A DNA stretch of 64,000 nt from JAVVHH01 sp965199665. GTDB lineage: Bacteria; Pseudomonadota; Alphaproteobacteria; Acetobacterales; Acetobacteraceae. The stretch covers positions 3,286,001-3,350,000 of the forward strand of contig OZ241208.1 in NCBI GenBank assembly GCA_965199665.1, given 5' to 3'. The notes below the pieces were generated by a model. It saw nothing but the letters and a program-made list of their open reading frames with translations, searched no databases and was not told the origin of the DNA. A program made the translations under genes and the position numbers. How positions within the stretch are numbered: the first letter of the stretch is position 1; every line of letters begins with the position of its first letter. This document shows positions 33,394-46,350 of the stretch, piece by piece.

Positions 33394-34656
33394 ATGGGCA
33401 GCATCCGTCGCAGAACCGTCCTCGCCGCTGGAGCGGGCGCGGTCCTGCTACCCGGCTCCCGTTTCGCGCCGTTCAGCGTGGCGATGGCCGCCGATCCGAT
33501 CCGCCTGGGCCTGGTCACCCCGCTGAGTGGTCCGCAGCAGGATATCGGCAGCTACGTCAAGCTCGGGGCTGAGATTGCGGTAGCGCAGATCAACGCCGAT
33601 GGCGGCATCGCCGGACGGCAAGTGCAGCTCGAGCAGCGCGACGACAAAGTCAGCCCCGCCGTCGCCACCACGGTGACGCGGGAGCTGCTCGGCATGGGCA
33701 TCAACCTGCAACTGGGCGCGATCGGCAGCGGCCCGGCGCTGGCGCTCGGCCCGGTGATGATGCAGGGCGGCGGCATCCACCTGACGTGCGGCGCGGGGTC
33801 GGACAAGATCAACCACCAGGATTATAACGAGCATATCTTCAGGGTCGGCATCGGCCCGGTCGCGCCGGGTCATGCGCTGGCGCTGCTGGCGGCGCAGCGT
33901 TTCCCGACGGTGCTCAAATGGGGCGCCATCATTCCAGATGCCGAATTCGGGCGCACCACCTGGTCGGTATTCGTGGACGGGCTGCTGACCTACTATCCGC
34001 AGCTCACCGGCAAGAAGCCGGAAATTCTCGACCCGGTGCTGACCCCCTACGGCGGCAGCGACATGCGCTCGCAGATCAACGCGGCGATGCGGATGAACGT
34101 GGAGGGGCTCTACACGTCGGTATACGGCGGCGACGCGGTGACGCTGATGCAGCAGGCGCGGCCGTTCAACCTATTCGGCCGGGCGAAATGCGTCATCGAC
34201 GTCGCCAACGACCTGATCGTGGGCCAGGCGCTGAAGACGCAGACGGCGCCGTACTGGACGGGGACGCACTGGAACCACGAGGCCTGCGCCGCCATTCCGA
34301 TGAGCGAGCGGCTCTACAAAGACTACGTCGCCAAGACCGGCCAAAAAGAGCCGCTGGGCTGGCTCGGCGAGGGCCACACCGCCGTCTATGCCTACAAGGC
34401 GGCGATCGAGAAAGCGAAGTCGACCGAGACCAAGCCGGTGATGGACGGGCTCAAGGGTCTTACCTGGGACAGCGTGACCGGCAGCCGTGTCCTGCGGCCG
34501 GAGGACAATCAATCGGTCAGCCCGCTGATTTTGATCAACGTGATGCCGGCGTCGGACGCGCAGGGCTACAAGGTCGCGGAATCGAAGATCATCCCGGGCG
34601 CCGACTTGGTGGAGCCGCCGACACCGGGCGTGGCGCTGAAGCTCAAATCGTCCTGA
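33394..34656 (+). CDS. Branched-chain-type ABC substrate-binding protein
   Basis: 420 residues from ATG 33394 behind GAAGG; a start 13 codons earlier would overlap the synthetase. The N-terminus SIRRRTVLAAGAGAVLLPG looks like a Tat signal, ending near AMAA. The mature type I fold opens DPIRLGLVTPLSGPQQDIGS and carries MQGGGIHLTCGAGSDKIN and PDAEFGRTTWSVFVDGLL. It captures the operon's substrate in the periplasm and feeds the LivHMGF-type complex encoded directly downstream. Confidence 0.9.
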   Translation: MGSIRRRTVLAAGAGAVLLPGSRFAPFSVAMAADPIRLGLVTPLSGPQQDIGSYVKLGAEIAVAQINADGGIAGRQVQLEQRDDKVSPAVATTVTRELLGMGINLQLGAIGSGPALALGPVMMQGGGIHLTCGAGSDKINHQDYNEHIFRVGIGPVAPGHALALLAAQRFPTVLKWGAIIPDAEFGRTTWSVFVDGLLTYYPQLTGKKPEILDPVLTPYGGSDMRSQINAAMRMNVEGLYTSVYGGDAVTLMQQARPFNLFGRAKCVIDVANDLIVGQALKTQTAPYWTGTHWNHEACAAIPMSERLYKDYVAKTGQKEPLGWLGEGHTAVYAYKAAIEKAKSTETKPVMDGLKGLTWDSVTGSRVLRPEDNQSVSPLILINVMPASDAQGYKVAESKIIPGADLVEPPTPGVALKLKSS

Positions 34657-34660
34657 AACG

Positions 34661-35545
34661 ATGAGTGGTCTGGGCAGCATCGTCGCGGAGGGGCTGACCT
34701 GGGGGATGGCGACTTTCCTGGTCGCTTCCGGGCTGACGCTGGTGTTCGGCATCCTGCATATCCTGAATTTCTCGCACGGCGCGTTCTTCGCGGTGGGTGC
34801 CTACCTGGTGTTCACGGCGGTGGGTCCGCTGGGCGGCGAGTTGTCGCTATTGGCCTATGGCGGCGTCAGTCTGATGGCCGCTGTGGCGGTGGCGCTGCTC
34901 GGCCTGCTGACCGACGCGACCGTGTTCCGGCGATTGCGCGGCGTGCCGGATGCGTACGTGTTGATCGCCACCTATGCGCTGCTGCTCGTGGTCGATGGTG
35001 GGGTGAAGCTGGTGTGGGGGCTCGATCCAGCCGCCGTGCCACCACCGCCGTCGCTCGCGGGCGCCGTGTTCCTCGGCGACACCATTTTGCCCACCTACGA
35101 TCTATTCATCATCGGCTGCGGCGTCGTGGTGTTCGCCGGGCTGGATTTGTTGCTGCGGCGCACGCGGTTTGGACAGTTGATGGCTGCGGTCGGGATGGAT
35201 CCGTGGGCGGCGCGGCTGCTCGGCGTCGATGTGGGCCGGGTCTATACGCTAACGCTGATGATCGGTTTCGGCCTGGCCGGGCTGGCCGGCGGGCTGCTGG
35301 CGGCCAATCAGAGCCTGCAACCCGGCATGGGTGACGTGGTCATCATCCAGGCCTTCGGCGTCATCATCGTGGGCGGCACCGGCAGCGTTCGCGGCGCGTT
35401 CGCGGCGGCGATCCTGCTGGGGCTGGTGCAGGCGGCCGGCAACGCCTTCGTGCCGCAATATCCCGGCGTGTTCTTTTTCGTGGGGCTCGGGGCGATGCTG
35501 CTGTTGCGGCCCGACGGTCTGGCCGGGCGGGAGCGCATCGCGTGA
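34661..35545 (+). CDS. Branched-chain-type ABC permease (LivH-like)
   Basis: 294 residues, about eight membrane helices. LVFGILHILNFSHGAFFAVG near residue 27 is the hallmark of the LivH subgroup, and GVIIVGGTGSVRGAFAAAIL near 235 is the late conserved loop. It forms half of the inner-membrane channel with the LivM-like protein. Its last codons overlap the LivM start (GTGA at 35542). Confidence 0.93.
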   Translation: MSGLGSIVAEGLTWGMATFLVASGLTLVFGILHILNFSHGAFFAVGAYLVFTAVGPLGGELSLLAYGGVSLMAAVAVALLGLLTDATVFRRLRGVPDAYVLIATYALLLVVDGGVKLVWGLDPAAVPPPPSLAGAVFLGDTILPTYDLFIIGCGVVVFAGLDLLLRRTRFGQLMAAVGMDPWAARLLGVDVGRVYTLTLMIGFGLAGLAGGLLAANQSLQPGMGDVVIIQAFGVIIVGGTGSVRGAFAAAILLGLVQAAGNAFVPQYPGVFFFVGLGAMLLLRPDGLAGRERIA

Positions 35546-36540
35546 TCCCGCTCGAATCTCGTTTCGGGCCGTTTCTCGTGCAACTGGCGGGGGTGATCGC
35601 CGTGGCCGGATGCGTGCCGCTGGTGGCCAATGGCGGCGTCGTGTTCCTGGCCGGGCTGGTGTGCATCAACGCGGTGGTGGCGCTGGCCTTCAACCTGCTG
35701 TTCACCACGGCTGGGTTGATGAGCTTCGGGCAGGCGCTATTCGTGGCCGCTGGGGCCTACACTGCCGGGCTGGCGGCGCTGCATTGGCCGGGCCTGCCGT
35801 TTCCGCTCGCGCTGCTGCTGGCGGGTATGGTGGGCGGCCTGGCCGCCGGGCTGGTGGGCCTGTTGGCGCTGCGGCGGTCCGAGGGCGTCAGCTTCGCGAT
35901 GCTCACCCTGACTTTCGCCGAGTTGCTGCACATCGTTATCACGAAAACCACGGTCCTTGGCCGCAATGACGGTCTGACCGGTATCCCGCGCCCGGTGCTG
36001 CTGTCGTGGCCGGTGCGGATCGACCTCGCGGTGGGAAACAACTTCTACGGCTTCATCGTCGCGGTCTGCGCGGTTCTGTGCCTGGTGCTGTGGTGGGCCA
36101 GTCATTCGCGCTACGGTCGTACCCTGTCTGCGGTCCGCATGGACCCGCAGCGAGCGGCGTTCTTGTCGATCGACGTGCATCGTTACCGGATGACCGCGCT
36201 GATGCTATCGGGTGCGGTGACGGCGGTGGCGACCGGGCTGTATGGGCCGTGGACACAGATCCTGACGCCTGACCTGGCGTATTGGCCGCAATCGACCATC
36301 CCGCTGCTGAACACGCTGCTCGGGGGCGCCGGCGCGTTCTGGGGCCCGGCCGCTGGTGCGGTGGCGTTCGCGTTGCTGGATTATCAAACCCGCAACGTCG
36401 CTGGCGCCGCCGACCTGGTGGCGGGCGGTTTGCTGCTCGCCGTGGTGCTGGCCATTCCCGGCGGCCTGGCGGGTATCGCGGCCAAGCTCGGCGCGCTGGT
36501 TCGCCGCCCTGCCCCGGTGCTGAAACGGCGTCCGACATGA
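35542..36540 (+). CDS. Branched-chain-type ABC permease (LivM-like)
   Basis: 332 residues from GTG 35542, with about ten membrane segments. GLMSFGQALFVAAGAYTAGL near residue 55 and the cytoplasmic coupling loop SHSRYGRTLSAVRMDPQRAA near 195 identify the LivM subgroup. It pairs with the LivH-like protein. The stop overlaps the first ATPase gene by four bases. Confidence 0.92.
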   Translation: MIPLESRFGPFLVQLAGVIAVAGCVPLVANGGVVFLAGLVCINAVVALAFNLLFTTAGLMSFGQALFVAAGAYTAGLAALHWPGLPFPLALLLAGMVGGLAAGLVGLLALRRSEGVSFAMLTLTFAELLHIVITKTTVLGRNDGLTGIPRPVLLSWPVRIDLAVGNNFYGFIVAVCAVLCLVLWWASHSRYGRTLSAVRMDPQRAAFLSIDVHRYRMTALMLSGAVTAVATGLYGPWTQILTPDLAYWPQSTIPLLNTLLGGAGAFWGPAAGAVAFALLDYQTRNVAGAADLVAGGLLLAVVLAIPGGLAGIAAKLGALVRRPAPVLKRRPT

Positions 36541-37278
36541 CGGCACTGCTGGACGCCTCCGGACTGACGAAAGGCTACGGCGCGCTGCCGGTGCTGCGCG
36601 GCGTGGACCTGACGGTCGGCGAGGGCGAGGTCCATGTCATCATCGGCCCGAACGGCGCCGGCAAGACCACGTTACTGAAGGTGCTGAGCGGTGAACTGGG
36701 CATCGATAGCGGCCGCATCGCCTTTGCCGGCACCGATGTCACCGCGCTGCCGGGCTGGCGGCGGGCCGCGATCGGCTTCGGGCGGACGTTCCAGGTGGCG
36801 CGGGTGTTCGGCGGGTTATCGGTGCTGGCCAATCTCGTCACTGCGGTCGAAGCCGCCCGCCGGCCCGGCGAGGCCGGCACGAGCCTCTTCGCGCTGCGCC
36901 CGAACCGCGAGGTCCGCCACCAAGCCGAGACGCTGGTCGACGAAATGGGCCTGCGTCCCGTCATCACCCAGTCGGCCGGAGTGTTGTCGCACGGCGACAA
37001 GAAGCGGTTGGAGCTCGCCATGGCGTTGGCGCTGCGCCCGCGTCTGCTGCTGCTCGACGAACCCACCGCCGGCATGTCCACATCCGACCGCGCCGCCGCG
37101 ATCGCGCTGCTGGCCAGCGTCGTCCGCGACCGTGGCGTGTCGATGCTGCTGACCGAGCATGATCTGGGCGTGGTGTTCGGCCTGGGCACCCGGCTGACCG
37201 TGCTGAATTACGGCGAGGTGGTCGCCACCGGGCTGCCGGAGGTGGTTCGAGACGATCCGGTGGTGCGCCAGGTCTATC

Positions 37279-37304
<26 letters not shown>
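36537..37304 (+). CDS. Branched-chain-type ABC ATPase (LivG-like)
   Basis: 255 residues. Walker A GPNGAGKTTLLK near 36, Q-loop in FGRTFQVARVFGGLSV, Walker B RLLLLDEPTAGM and the H-loop LLTEHDLGVVF are present. The signature reads LSHGDKKRLELAMAL in place of the usual LSYGEQRRLEIA, a common LivG variation. It drives transport together with the LivF-like ATPase, whose reading frame starts inside its last codons. Confidence 0.92.
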
Positions 37305-38006
<702 letters not shown>

Positions 38007-38010
<4 letters not shown>

Positions 38011-39647
38011 TGCGGTCGGACCCCAGCGGCTGGCAGCTCCGCTCCAACCCGGCCCGCGAGGCCGCGTGGCGCCGAGACGGCGCGTGGCGCGTTGACACGC
38101 TGGCGACCATCGCCCCGGACGTGGCCGCCGCCGATCCGGACCGCGTATTGTTGATCGATGGCGACCACCGGCTTTCCGCCGCCACGCTACTGAAACAGGC
38201 CCACGCGCTCGCCGGGGCGCTGCATGCGCGGGGATTGCGGCCCGGGCACGTCGTGTCGTTCCAGTTGCCGAATTGGCATGAGGCCGCGGTCATCAACTTG
38301 GCGGCGAGCTTGCTCGGTTTGGTCGTCAACCCGCTGGTGCCGATCTATCGCGAGGCGGAGCTGCGCTTCATGCTGGCCGATTGCCGCAGCCGGATTCTGT
38401 TCGTGCCGGAGCAGTTCCGCGGCTTCGGCCACGCCGCCCTGGCGATCCGGCTCCAGCCGGAACTGTCGGAGCTGCAGGAGATCGTGGTCCTTCGCGGCAC
38501 CGCGCCCGGCTGCACGGCGTGGGACGATCTGCTTGCCGTGCCGCCGCTGCCCGCCGGCACGGCCGGGCCGGATCCCGACGTGGTCAAGCTGGTAATGTAC
38601 ACCTCGGGGACCACCGGGCGGCCCAAAGGCGTGCTGCACAGCCACAACACCATTCAGGCCGAGTTGCGCGCCGTCATCGCCTTCAGCGGGATCGACGCCG
38701 ACGACGTGGTGTTCATGCCGTCGCCGGTCACCCATGTCACCGGGTTCTTCTACGCGCTCGAGATGCCCTGGGCCGCGCGCATCCCGACGGTGATGATGGA
38801 GAGCTGGAATGCGGTCGACGCGTTGCGGCTGGTGCGTGACGAAGGCTGCACGCTGACGGTCGCGGCCACGCCGTTCCTGGTCGAACTGCTGGCCGAGGCG
38901 GAACGGGCGGGGGAACGCTTGCCGCGGTTCCGCTCCTTCACCTGCGGCGGCGCCTCGGTTCCGCCGGAGCTGATCCGCCGCGTCGGCGACGTGTTGGAGC
39001 GATGCCGCGCCGCCCGGGTCTATGGCTCGACGGAGTGCCCCACCATCACCAACGGCGTACCTGCCGGCGCCGACCCGGCGCTGGGCGCCAGCACCGACGG
39101 AAGCGTGTACAACAACGAGGTCCGCATCGTCGATCCGGTCACCGGCCAGCCCATGGCCTCGGGCGAGGAAGGCGAGATCATCGCGCGTGGACCGGAGAAT
39201 TTTCTCGGCTACGCCCGGACGGACGACAATCAGGACGCGTTCGACGCTGACGGTTTTTTCCGCACCGGCGACCTCGGCTGGCTCTCCGAAGACGGCTACT
39301 TGACGATGACGGGGCGACGGAAGGACCTCATCATACGGGGTGGCGAGAACATCAGCCCGCGCGAGATCGAGGATGTGCTGTTCAAGTGCCCCGGCGTGCA
39401 GGAGGTGGCGGTCGTGGCGATGCCGCACCCGCGGCTGGGCGAGGGCGTGTGCGCCTTCGTCGTGCCGCGAGAGGGCGCGACGGTGACGGCCGAGGCCTTG
39501 ATGCGGCACGTTCAGGCGGCGGGTATTGCGAAGCAGAAATGGCCGGAGCGCCTGGAGATTGTGACGGACTTGCCCCGTACCGCATCGGGGAAAGTGCGCA
39601 AGAACATCCTGCGAGACAAGCTAGCCGAGGGAGCCGCCTTTTCGTAA
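38007..39647 (+). CDS. AMP-forming acyl-CoA ligase
   Basis: 546 residues of the adenylate-forming superfamily. The phosphate-binding loop MYTSGTTGRPKGVLHSHN near residue 198, the adenine motif YGSTECPTITNG near 340, FFRTGDLGWLSEDGYLTMTG near 420 and the C-terminal lysine motif PRTASGKVRKN near 530 are complete. It activates a carboxylic acid to acyl-AMP and then acyl-CoA in the cytoplasm. The substrate is presumably what the Liv-type transporter imports. It is the last gene of the 11.5-kb operon. Confidence 0.92.
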
Positions 39648-39854
39648 ACGTCCGGTCTAGCCGCTGAAACCACGTCCGCTTCTTGTTCACGCAATCCCGG
39701 ACCGGACAATTCGCTGATGGCCGGTCAACCTAGCTCATTATGAGCGAGAGCTTCGGGCCATTTCCCGCACATGTTCTCGCGAGGCATTAGAAACGGACCG
39801 GTAATCTGCGGGCCGTTTAAATCCTACTCGGCTGGCGCCACCATCGCGCGGCGA

Positions 39855-40445
39855 CCTGGCGGTGAAGGTGTTCGACGACGAGACAGCGCCGATGCTGAAG
39901 GCGGCCGCGCAGATCTCCACCATCCTGAAAGGGGTGGAGGGTGCGGCCGACGTAACGGTCAAGCAGGCCTCGGGGCTGCTTTTCCTGGAGATCACGGTCA
40001 CTCGCGCCGAAATCGCCCGCCGCGTTCGCAGCAACCTGGACGCGCTTCGCAACCTGCCGGTGCCGCTCCCAGCCGTCGAGGGCCGGCCGCCCGCGACGGT
40101 GCCGTCAGCTTCGTCGCGCTCTCGGGCATCGCCGTGCTGAATGGACTGGTCATGGCAACCTCCATCCGTGGCCTGGTCTCGGAAGGGCGGCTGGAGTTGC
40201 GGGAAGTCGTGTTCCAAGGCGCCATGAGCCGCCTGCGTCCGGTGGCAATGACAGCTCTCGTCGCCTCACTCGGCTTCGTTCCGATGGCGCTCGCAACCGG
40301 ACCGGGAGCGGAAGTGCAGAACCCTCTGGCGACGGTGGTGATCGGCGGGCTGATTAGCGCGACATTGCTGACACTGTTGGTTTTGCCGTCGCTGTATGTC
40401 GCTTCCACCGTGCCCGGCCCGCATCACGGCCAGACCGTAGTCTAG
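39855..40445 (+). pseudogene. RND metal-efflux pump (CzcA/CusA type), internal deletion
   Basis: Two pieces of a heavy-metal RND pump remain. The first, near 39855-40015, reads GDLAVKVFDDETAPMLKAAA, then ILKGVEGAADVTVKQASG and FLEITVTRAEIARR, part of the periplasmic porter domain. After a short scrambled stretch, 40105-40430 gives SFVALSGIAVLNGLVMATSI, LRPVAMTALVASLGFVPMAL and NPLATVVIGGLISATLLTLL, the last membrane helices. In a full pump of about 1040 residues several hundred residues lie between these pieces, and the first two thirds are absent. The remains cannot transport. Confidence 0.8.
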
Positions 40446-40555
40446 CCTCCGAAGCTCGACTGGCGCCGGCCGAGCAGAGAGCGCAATCCCGCTCCTTCGA
40501 GCGAAGTCTCGAGACATCCCGAGCGCCTGAATTGCATCATCCCTGGAAGCATCCC

Positions 40556-40931
40556 ATGACGAGACTCGTTCTTGTTGCCGCCGCCCTCTTCATGATGGCC
40601 TCAGCGGCATTCGCCCAGGATCATAATCACCGATAAGAAGGGGCCGCATGGCGGGCCGATCCAAGACGTGGTCGGGATCCAGGCGGAGCCGATCCTCGCC
40701 GAGCGGACCATCACCATCCATGTCTATGACGAGGCTGGAAAGCCGGTCGCTGTGACGGGCTACTCGGGCTCGGCCCTGGTGGATACTGGCCAAGCCCGAC
40801 AGGTGGTGCAGCTAGCGCCCGGCTCGGACGACATCCTGTCGGGAACGGCGGCAAACCCCATTCCGCGTGGAGCGACAGTCACGTTGCAGATGAAAAAGTC
40901 AGGCGGGAAAAGCGGTCAGGCAAAGTTCTGA
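40556..40931 (+). pseudogene. Periplasmic metal-resistance accessory protein, frameshifted
   Basis: ATG 40556 opens a signal peptide (MTRLVLVAAALFMMASAAFA) followed by QDHNHR and a stop. The body continues one frame over as DKKGPHGGPIQDVVGIQAEP, VYDEAGKPVAVTGYSGSALV and ending KKSGGKSGQAKF. The 376-base span is one base off a multiple of three, so one indel lies near 40620-40636. Small His-rich exported proteins of this shape accompany CzcCBA/Cus pumps, but no activity is defined. It could be a sequencing error, although the neighbouring pump is certainly broken. Confidence 0.7.
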
Positions 40932-41016
40932 CGCGAGACGTCGACTGGACACAATAGCCATCGCATCCGACGTCAACTTGTCGGGGACGTGCGGCAGGAC
41001 GCGCGCGTGATATTCT

Positions 41017-43401
<2,385 letters not shown>

Positions 43402-43440
43402 GATACGGCTTTCCCCAACTCGGTGGAGCCGTGATGCGAC

Positions 43441-43486
43441 CTGGAGCCACTAGAGGTGCAAGCCCTTTTGCTGTAGCCACTACAGC
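43441..43486. promoter_or_regulatory. Two MerR-type operators, 30 bases apart
   Basis: CTGGAGCCACTAGAG (43441-43455) and CTGTAGCCACTACAG (43471-43485) differ at two positions and start exactly 30 bases apart. The second is part of a perfect 7-3-7 palindrome (43470-43486). The first lies between a TTGCAC -35-like box (43461-43456, minus strand) and the ATPase gene, the usual place for MerR-type activation with a long spacer. One site probably serves each divergent promoter. Confidence 0.65.
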
Positions 43487-43497
43487 ATGAAGCAGAC

Positions 43498-43947
43498 ATG
43501 AGCGCGGCCTCTTACGCCATCGGCGACCTCGCCCGGCATACCGGCACCAAAGTCGAGACGATACGCTGGTATGAGCGGGACGGCACCATGCCCCCGCCTG
43601 CTCGAACGGAAGGTGGCCGCCGGGTCTACACACGGGCGCATCTGGATCGGCTAGCCTTCATCCGGCACGCGCGGGAACTAGGCTTTCGGCTCGATGACGT
43701 GCGCACGCTGCTGCAGTTGTCGGACGATCCCGACCGTCCTTGCGCCGACGCGGACCTGATCGCGCGCCAGCACCTTGGAACGGTGCGCAGCCGCATCGCT
43801 CGTCTGCAGGCTCTGGAAGCCGAGCTTGCGCGCATGGTGGACGCCTGCGGGCACGGCAACGTGGCGGAATGCCGGGTCATCCAGGTTCTCGCGGACCATT
43901 CCCACGAGCAGTGCCTGCATCAGGAGCATGGCGGCACCGGTCTTTGA
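43498..43947 (+). CDS. MerR-family metal-responsive regulator (CadR/ZntR/PbrR-like)
   Basis: 149 residues. The N-terminal MerR helix-turn-helix reads AIGDLARHTGTKVETIRWYE and is followed by RVYTRAHLDRLAFIRHARE. The dimer helix covers residues 80-115. Metal-site cysteines are visible at DRPCADADL (about 82), DACGHGNVAECRVI (about 119 and 126), and a late SHEQCLHQEHGG tail. This pattern suits Cd/Pb/Zn sensing. It should switch on the divergent P-type ATPase through the repeats at 43441-43486. Confidence 0.9.
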   Translation: MSAASYAIGDLARHTGTKVETIRWYERDGTMPPPARTEGGRRVYTRAHLDRLAFIRHARELGFRLDDVRTLLQLSDDPDRPCADADLIARQHLGTVRSRIARLQALEAELARMVDACGHGNVAECRVIQVLADHSHEQCLHQEHGGTGL

Positions 43948-43974
43948 TACAATTTAGTTGAAGACGGAACTGAC

Positions 43975-43994
43975 ATATCCGTTAGGCTGGATAT
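43975..43994. promoter_or_regulatory. ArsR autoregulatory operator candidate
   Basis: ATATCC (43975-43980) and GGATAT (43989-43994) form an inverted repeat with an eight-base spacer, ending immediately before the ArsR start codon at 43995. A bound repressor here would block its own transcription or initiation. It is an AT-rich dyad of the kind ArsR/SmtB proteins use; binding is inferred. Confidence 0.5.
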
Positions 43995-44348
43995 ATGGAT
44001 AACGAGCCAGCTATCGCCGCCCTGGGCGCACTTGCACAAGGCACTCGCCTGGATACCTTCCGCCTGCTCGTAAAGCACGAGCCGCTTGGCCTGCCCGCTG
44101 GCGAGGTCGCTCGGCTGCTCGAGGTCCCGCAGAACACCATGTCGGCGCATCTGGCCACCTTGGCCCGGGCCGGCTTGGTTCGGTCGGAACGGCAAAGCCG
44201 CTCGATCATTTACCGCGCCGACCTCGATCGGCTGCGGGACTTGATGCTGTTCCTCGTCAAGGATTGCTGCGGCGGCCGGACTGAGCTCTGCGCACCCCTA
44301 ATTGCGGCGCTGACGCCCTGCTGTCCCGCCGAACAGGTGCTGCAATGA
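43995..44348 (+). CDS. arsR: ArsR/SmtB-family regulator
   Basis: 117 residues. The winged helix has LPAGEVARLLEVPQNTMSAH, then LATLARAGLVRSERQSRSI, the standard ArsR fold. Metal-binding cysteines are clustered at the C-terminus (VKDCCGGRTELCAP and TPCCPAEQ), as in the ArsR subgroup that senses arsenite with C-terminal thiols rather than the helix-3 CVC motif. Its stop overlaps the start of the broken ArsC gene, so it once led an ars operon. The regulator itself is intact. Confidence 0.88.
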   Translation: MDNEPAIAALGALAQGTRLDTFRLLVKHEPLGLPAGEVARLLEVPQNTMSAHLATLARAGLVRSERQSRSIIYRADLDRLRDLMLFLVKDCCGGRTELCAPLIAALTPCCPAEQVLQ

Positions 44349-44671
44349 CCGTCACCATCTACCACAACCCGGCCTGCGGCACGTCGCGCACACCCTGGCG
44401 CTGATCCGCAATAGCGGCATCGAGCCCGAGGTGATCGAATATCTAAAGACGCCGCCGAGCCGGGACGCCCTGCTTGACCTCATGCGTCGCGCCGCCCTGA
44501 CGCCGCGCGCCCTGTTCCGCGAGAAGGGCACCCCCTACGCCGAGCTCGGGCTCGCCGACCCGGCGCTGACCGACGACCAGCTCGTCGACGCCATGATGGC
44601 GCATCCCGGCCGCTTTCACCAAGGAGGATGGCGAGAAGGTCGTCGATGCCGACGGGCTGCGCGTGACCTGA
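44345..44671 (+). pseudogene. arsC: Arsenate reductase ArsC (glutaredoxin type), broken
   Basis: ATG 44345 overlaps the ArsR stop and encodes MTVTIYHNPACGTSR, including the catalytic cysteine. A frameshift follows at about 44388-44395. The body resumes as TLALIRNSGIEPEVIEYLKT and includes KGTPYAELGLADPALTDDQL. At MAHPG about 30 codons (the INRPIVVTPLGTRLCRP region of relatives) are missing, and the tail FTKEDGEKVVDADGLRV appears in a third frame to TGA 44671. With one shift and one deletion that removes an arsenate-contact segment, it cannot be functional. Confidence 0.82.
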
Positions 44672-44765
44672 CGCTTTCCCCGTAGAGCCCCTCCCGCTTT
44701 CGTCATCCTCCGCAGCCTCAAGACCGCGGAGGACCTGCCCGCATGTCTGTGGGCTGAGGACACCC

Positions 44766-45638
44766 ATGCTCGCCTTATCGATCTTTCTTGCCACGCTCGT
44801 GCTCGTCATCTGGCAACCACGCGGACTCGGCATCGGCTGGAGCGCCATGGGCGGTGCCGTCCTCGCTCTGCTGACCGGGGTGATTGGCTGGAGCGACGTG
44901 CCCGTGGTCTGGCATATCGTGTGGGACGCGACCTTCACCTTCGTGGCGTTGATCGTCATTTCGCTGCTGCTCGATGAGGCCGGGTTCTTCCAATGGGCCG
45001 CGCTGTACGTCGCGCGCTGGGGTGGTGGTCGTGGGCGCCGTCTCTTGCCGCTGATCGTGGTGCTGGGCGCCGTCATCGCCGCCTTCTTCGCCAATGATGG
45101 GGCGGCGCTGCTGCTGACGCCGATCGTGGTGGCGATCCTGGCGCGGCTCGACTTCTCACCCGCGGCGACGCTGGCCTTCGTCGTCGCTACTGGCTTCGTG
45201 GCCGATACCACCAGCCTGCCGCTGATCATCTCGAACCTCGTCAACATCGTCTCGGCCAACTACTTCGGCGTCAGCTTCGACCGCTATGCGGCGGTGATGG
45301 TGCCGGTGAACCTCGTCTCGCTCGCCGCCACGTTGGCAGTGTTGCGGTTCGCCTACCGGCGCGTGGTGCCAGCGCATTATCCTATGGCTCAGCTCGAAGC
45401 ACCGGCGAGCGCCATCCACGATCGGCTGATCTTCCGGGCGGCCTTCCCGTTGTTGGCCCTGCTGTTGGTCGCCTACTTCGTGTTGGCACCGTTCGGCGTG
45501 CCGGTGTCAGCGGTGACCGGCGCCGCCGCGCTCGTGCTCCTGGGGCTAGCGATACGCGGCTCAGTCGTGCGAAGGGAACGTTCTTCACCGTGCAAAAATC
45601 GCTTCCCCACTTCCAGGATGGAGGCTCGATCATCCTGA
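44766..45638 (+). pseudogene. arsB: Arsenite efflux permease ArsB, 3' truncated and fused to SDR debris
   Basis: Residues 1-265 follow ArsB closely: MLALSIFLATLVLVIWQPRG, FFANDGAALLLTPIVVAILA and VATGFVADTTSLPLIISNLV, about eight helices. A complete ArsB has about 430 residues and twelve helices. Homology ends near 45560 and the frame runs about 20 codons into out-of-frame SDR sequence before stopping at 45638. A deletion fused the two genes. Arsenite export by this remnant is very unlikely. Confidence 0.82.
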
Positions 45639-45984
45639 CCGCTTCGGTCGCGAACGTCCGGGGAGATGCCGCCTTTACGGCCTATGCCGGGCCAAGGCAG
45701 CCGTGCGATGCTTCGCTCGCGGTTGGACGATGGAGCTGAAGGATCGAAACATTCGAGTGAATTCCATCAGTCCTGGTCCAATCGAAACGCCGGCTCTGGA
45801 GAAGGTGGGCCTCACCGTTGAACAGGTGGAACAGGCGATTGCCCACTTCGCCTCACAAGTTCCACTCGGTCGCCGAGGCAAGCCAGAAGAACTCGCAGCT
45901 GCCGTCGTGTTCCTCGCCTCCGATGAGAGTTCTTACATCACCGGTGTGGATCTCCCGGTTGATGGAGGCATGGCGCAGGTCTAA
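45567..45984 (+). pseudogene. SDR-family oxidoreductase, N-terminus lost and frameshifted
   Basis: The sequence begins inside an SDR at KGTFFTVQKSLPHFQDGGSI, continues ILTASVANVRGDAAFTAYAG with the active-site Ser and Tyr region, shifts frame by one base near 45690, and goes on AKAAVRCFARGWTMELKDRN, IRVNSISPGPIETPALEKVG and SYITGVDLPVDGGMAQV to TAA 45984. The nucleotide-binding first third is absent because of the junction with arsB. Dead gene. Confidence 0.8.
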
Positions 45985-46078
45985 GCGGCCGCCTCTCGCC
46001 ACGCCGGCGTGCCACAACAGCCGGGTGCGCAGTCAATTATCGAGCGGAATAGATGAGCATCGAGAAAATTATATAGAC

Positions 46079-46350
46079 GGTGAAGGACTTCTTCGCCGCG
46101 ATCGGCCGCGCGGTGACAAGGTCTGCTCGCGCTGGTCGCCGACGACTGAGAATGGATCATTCCGGGCAAATATTGGCCGCTGGCCGGAACCCGGCATGGA
46201 GCTTCAGGCATCGCGGATCTGCTCGGCTTCGTGCTGGATACACAAAGCACGCTCCTCGCCAAACCCGACGATTCACACGGGATCAAGGTGTTCGATCCGT
46301 CGATCAAGGGTAAGACCGATCGCTTCGCCTATCGGTTCGTGAAACCATGA
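46079..46350 (+). pseudogene. SnoaL/NTF2-like protein remnant with in-frame TGA
   Basis: VKDFFAAIGR (46079 onward) is the start of a small SnoaL-like protein. After a frameshift the sequence reads LLALVADD, then TGA, then EWIIPGKYWPLAGTRHGASG, IADLLGFVLDTQSTLLAKPD and FDPSIKGKTDRFAYRFVKP. One shift and one stop codon inactivate it. The last part may come from a different protein. Its final TGA overlaps the ATG of the next fragment. Confidence 0.6.
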
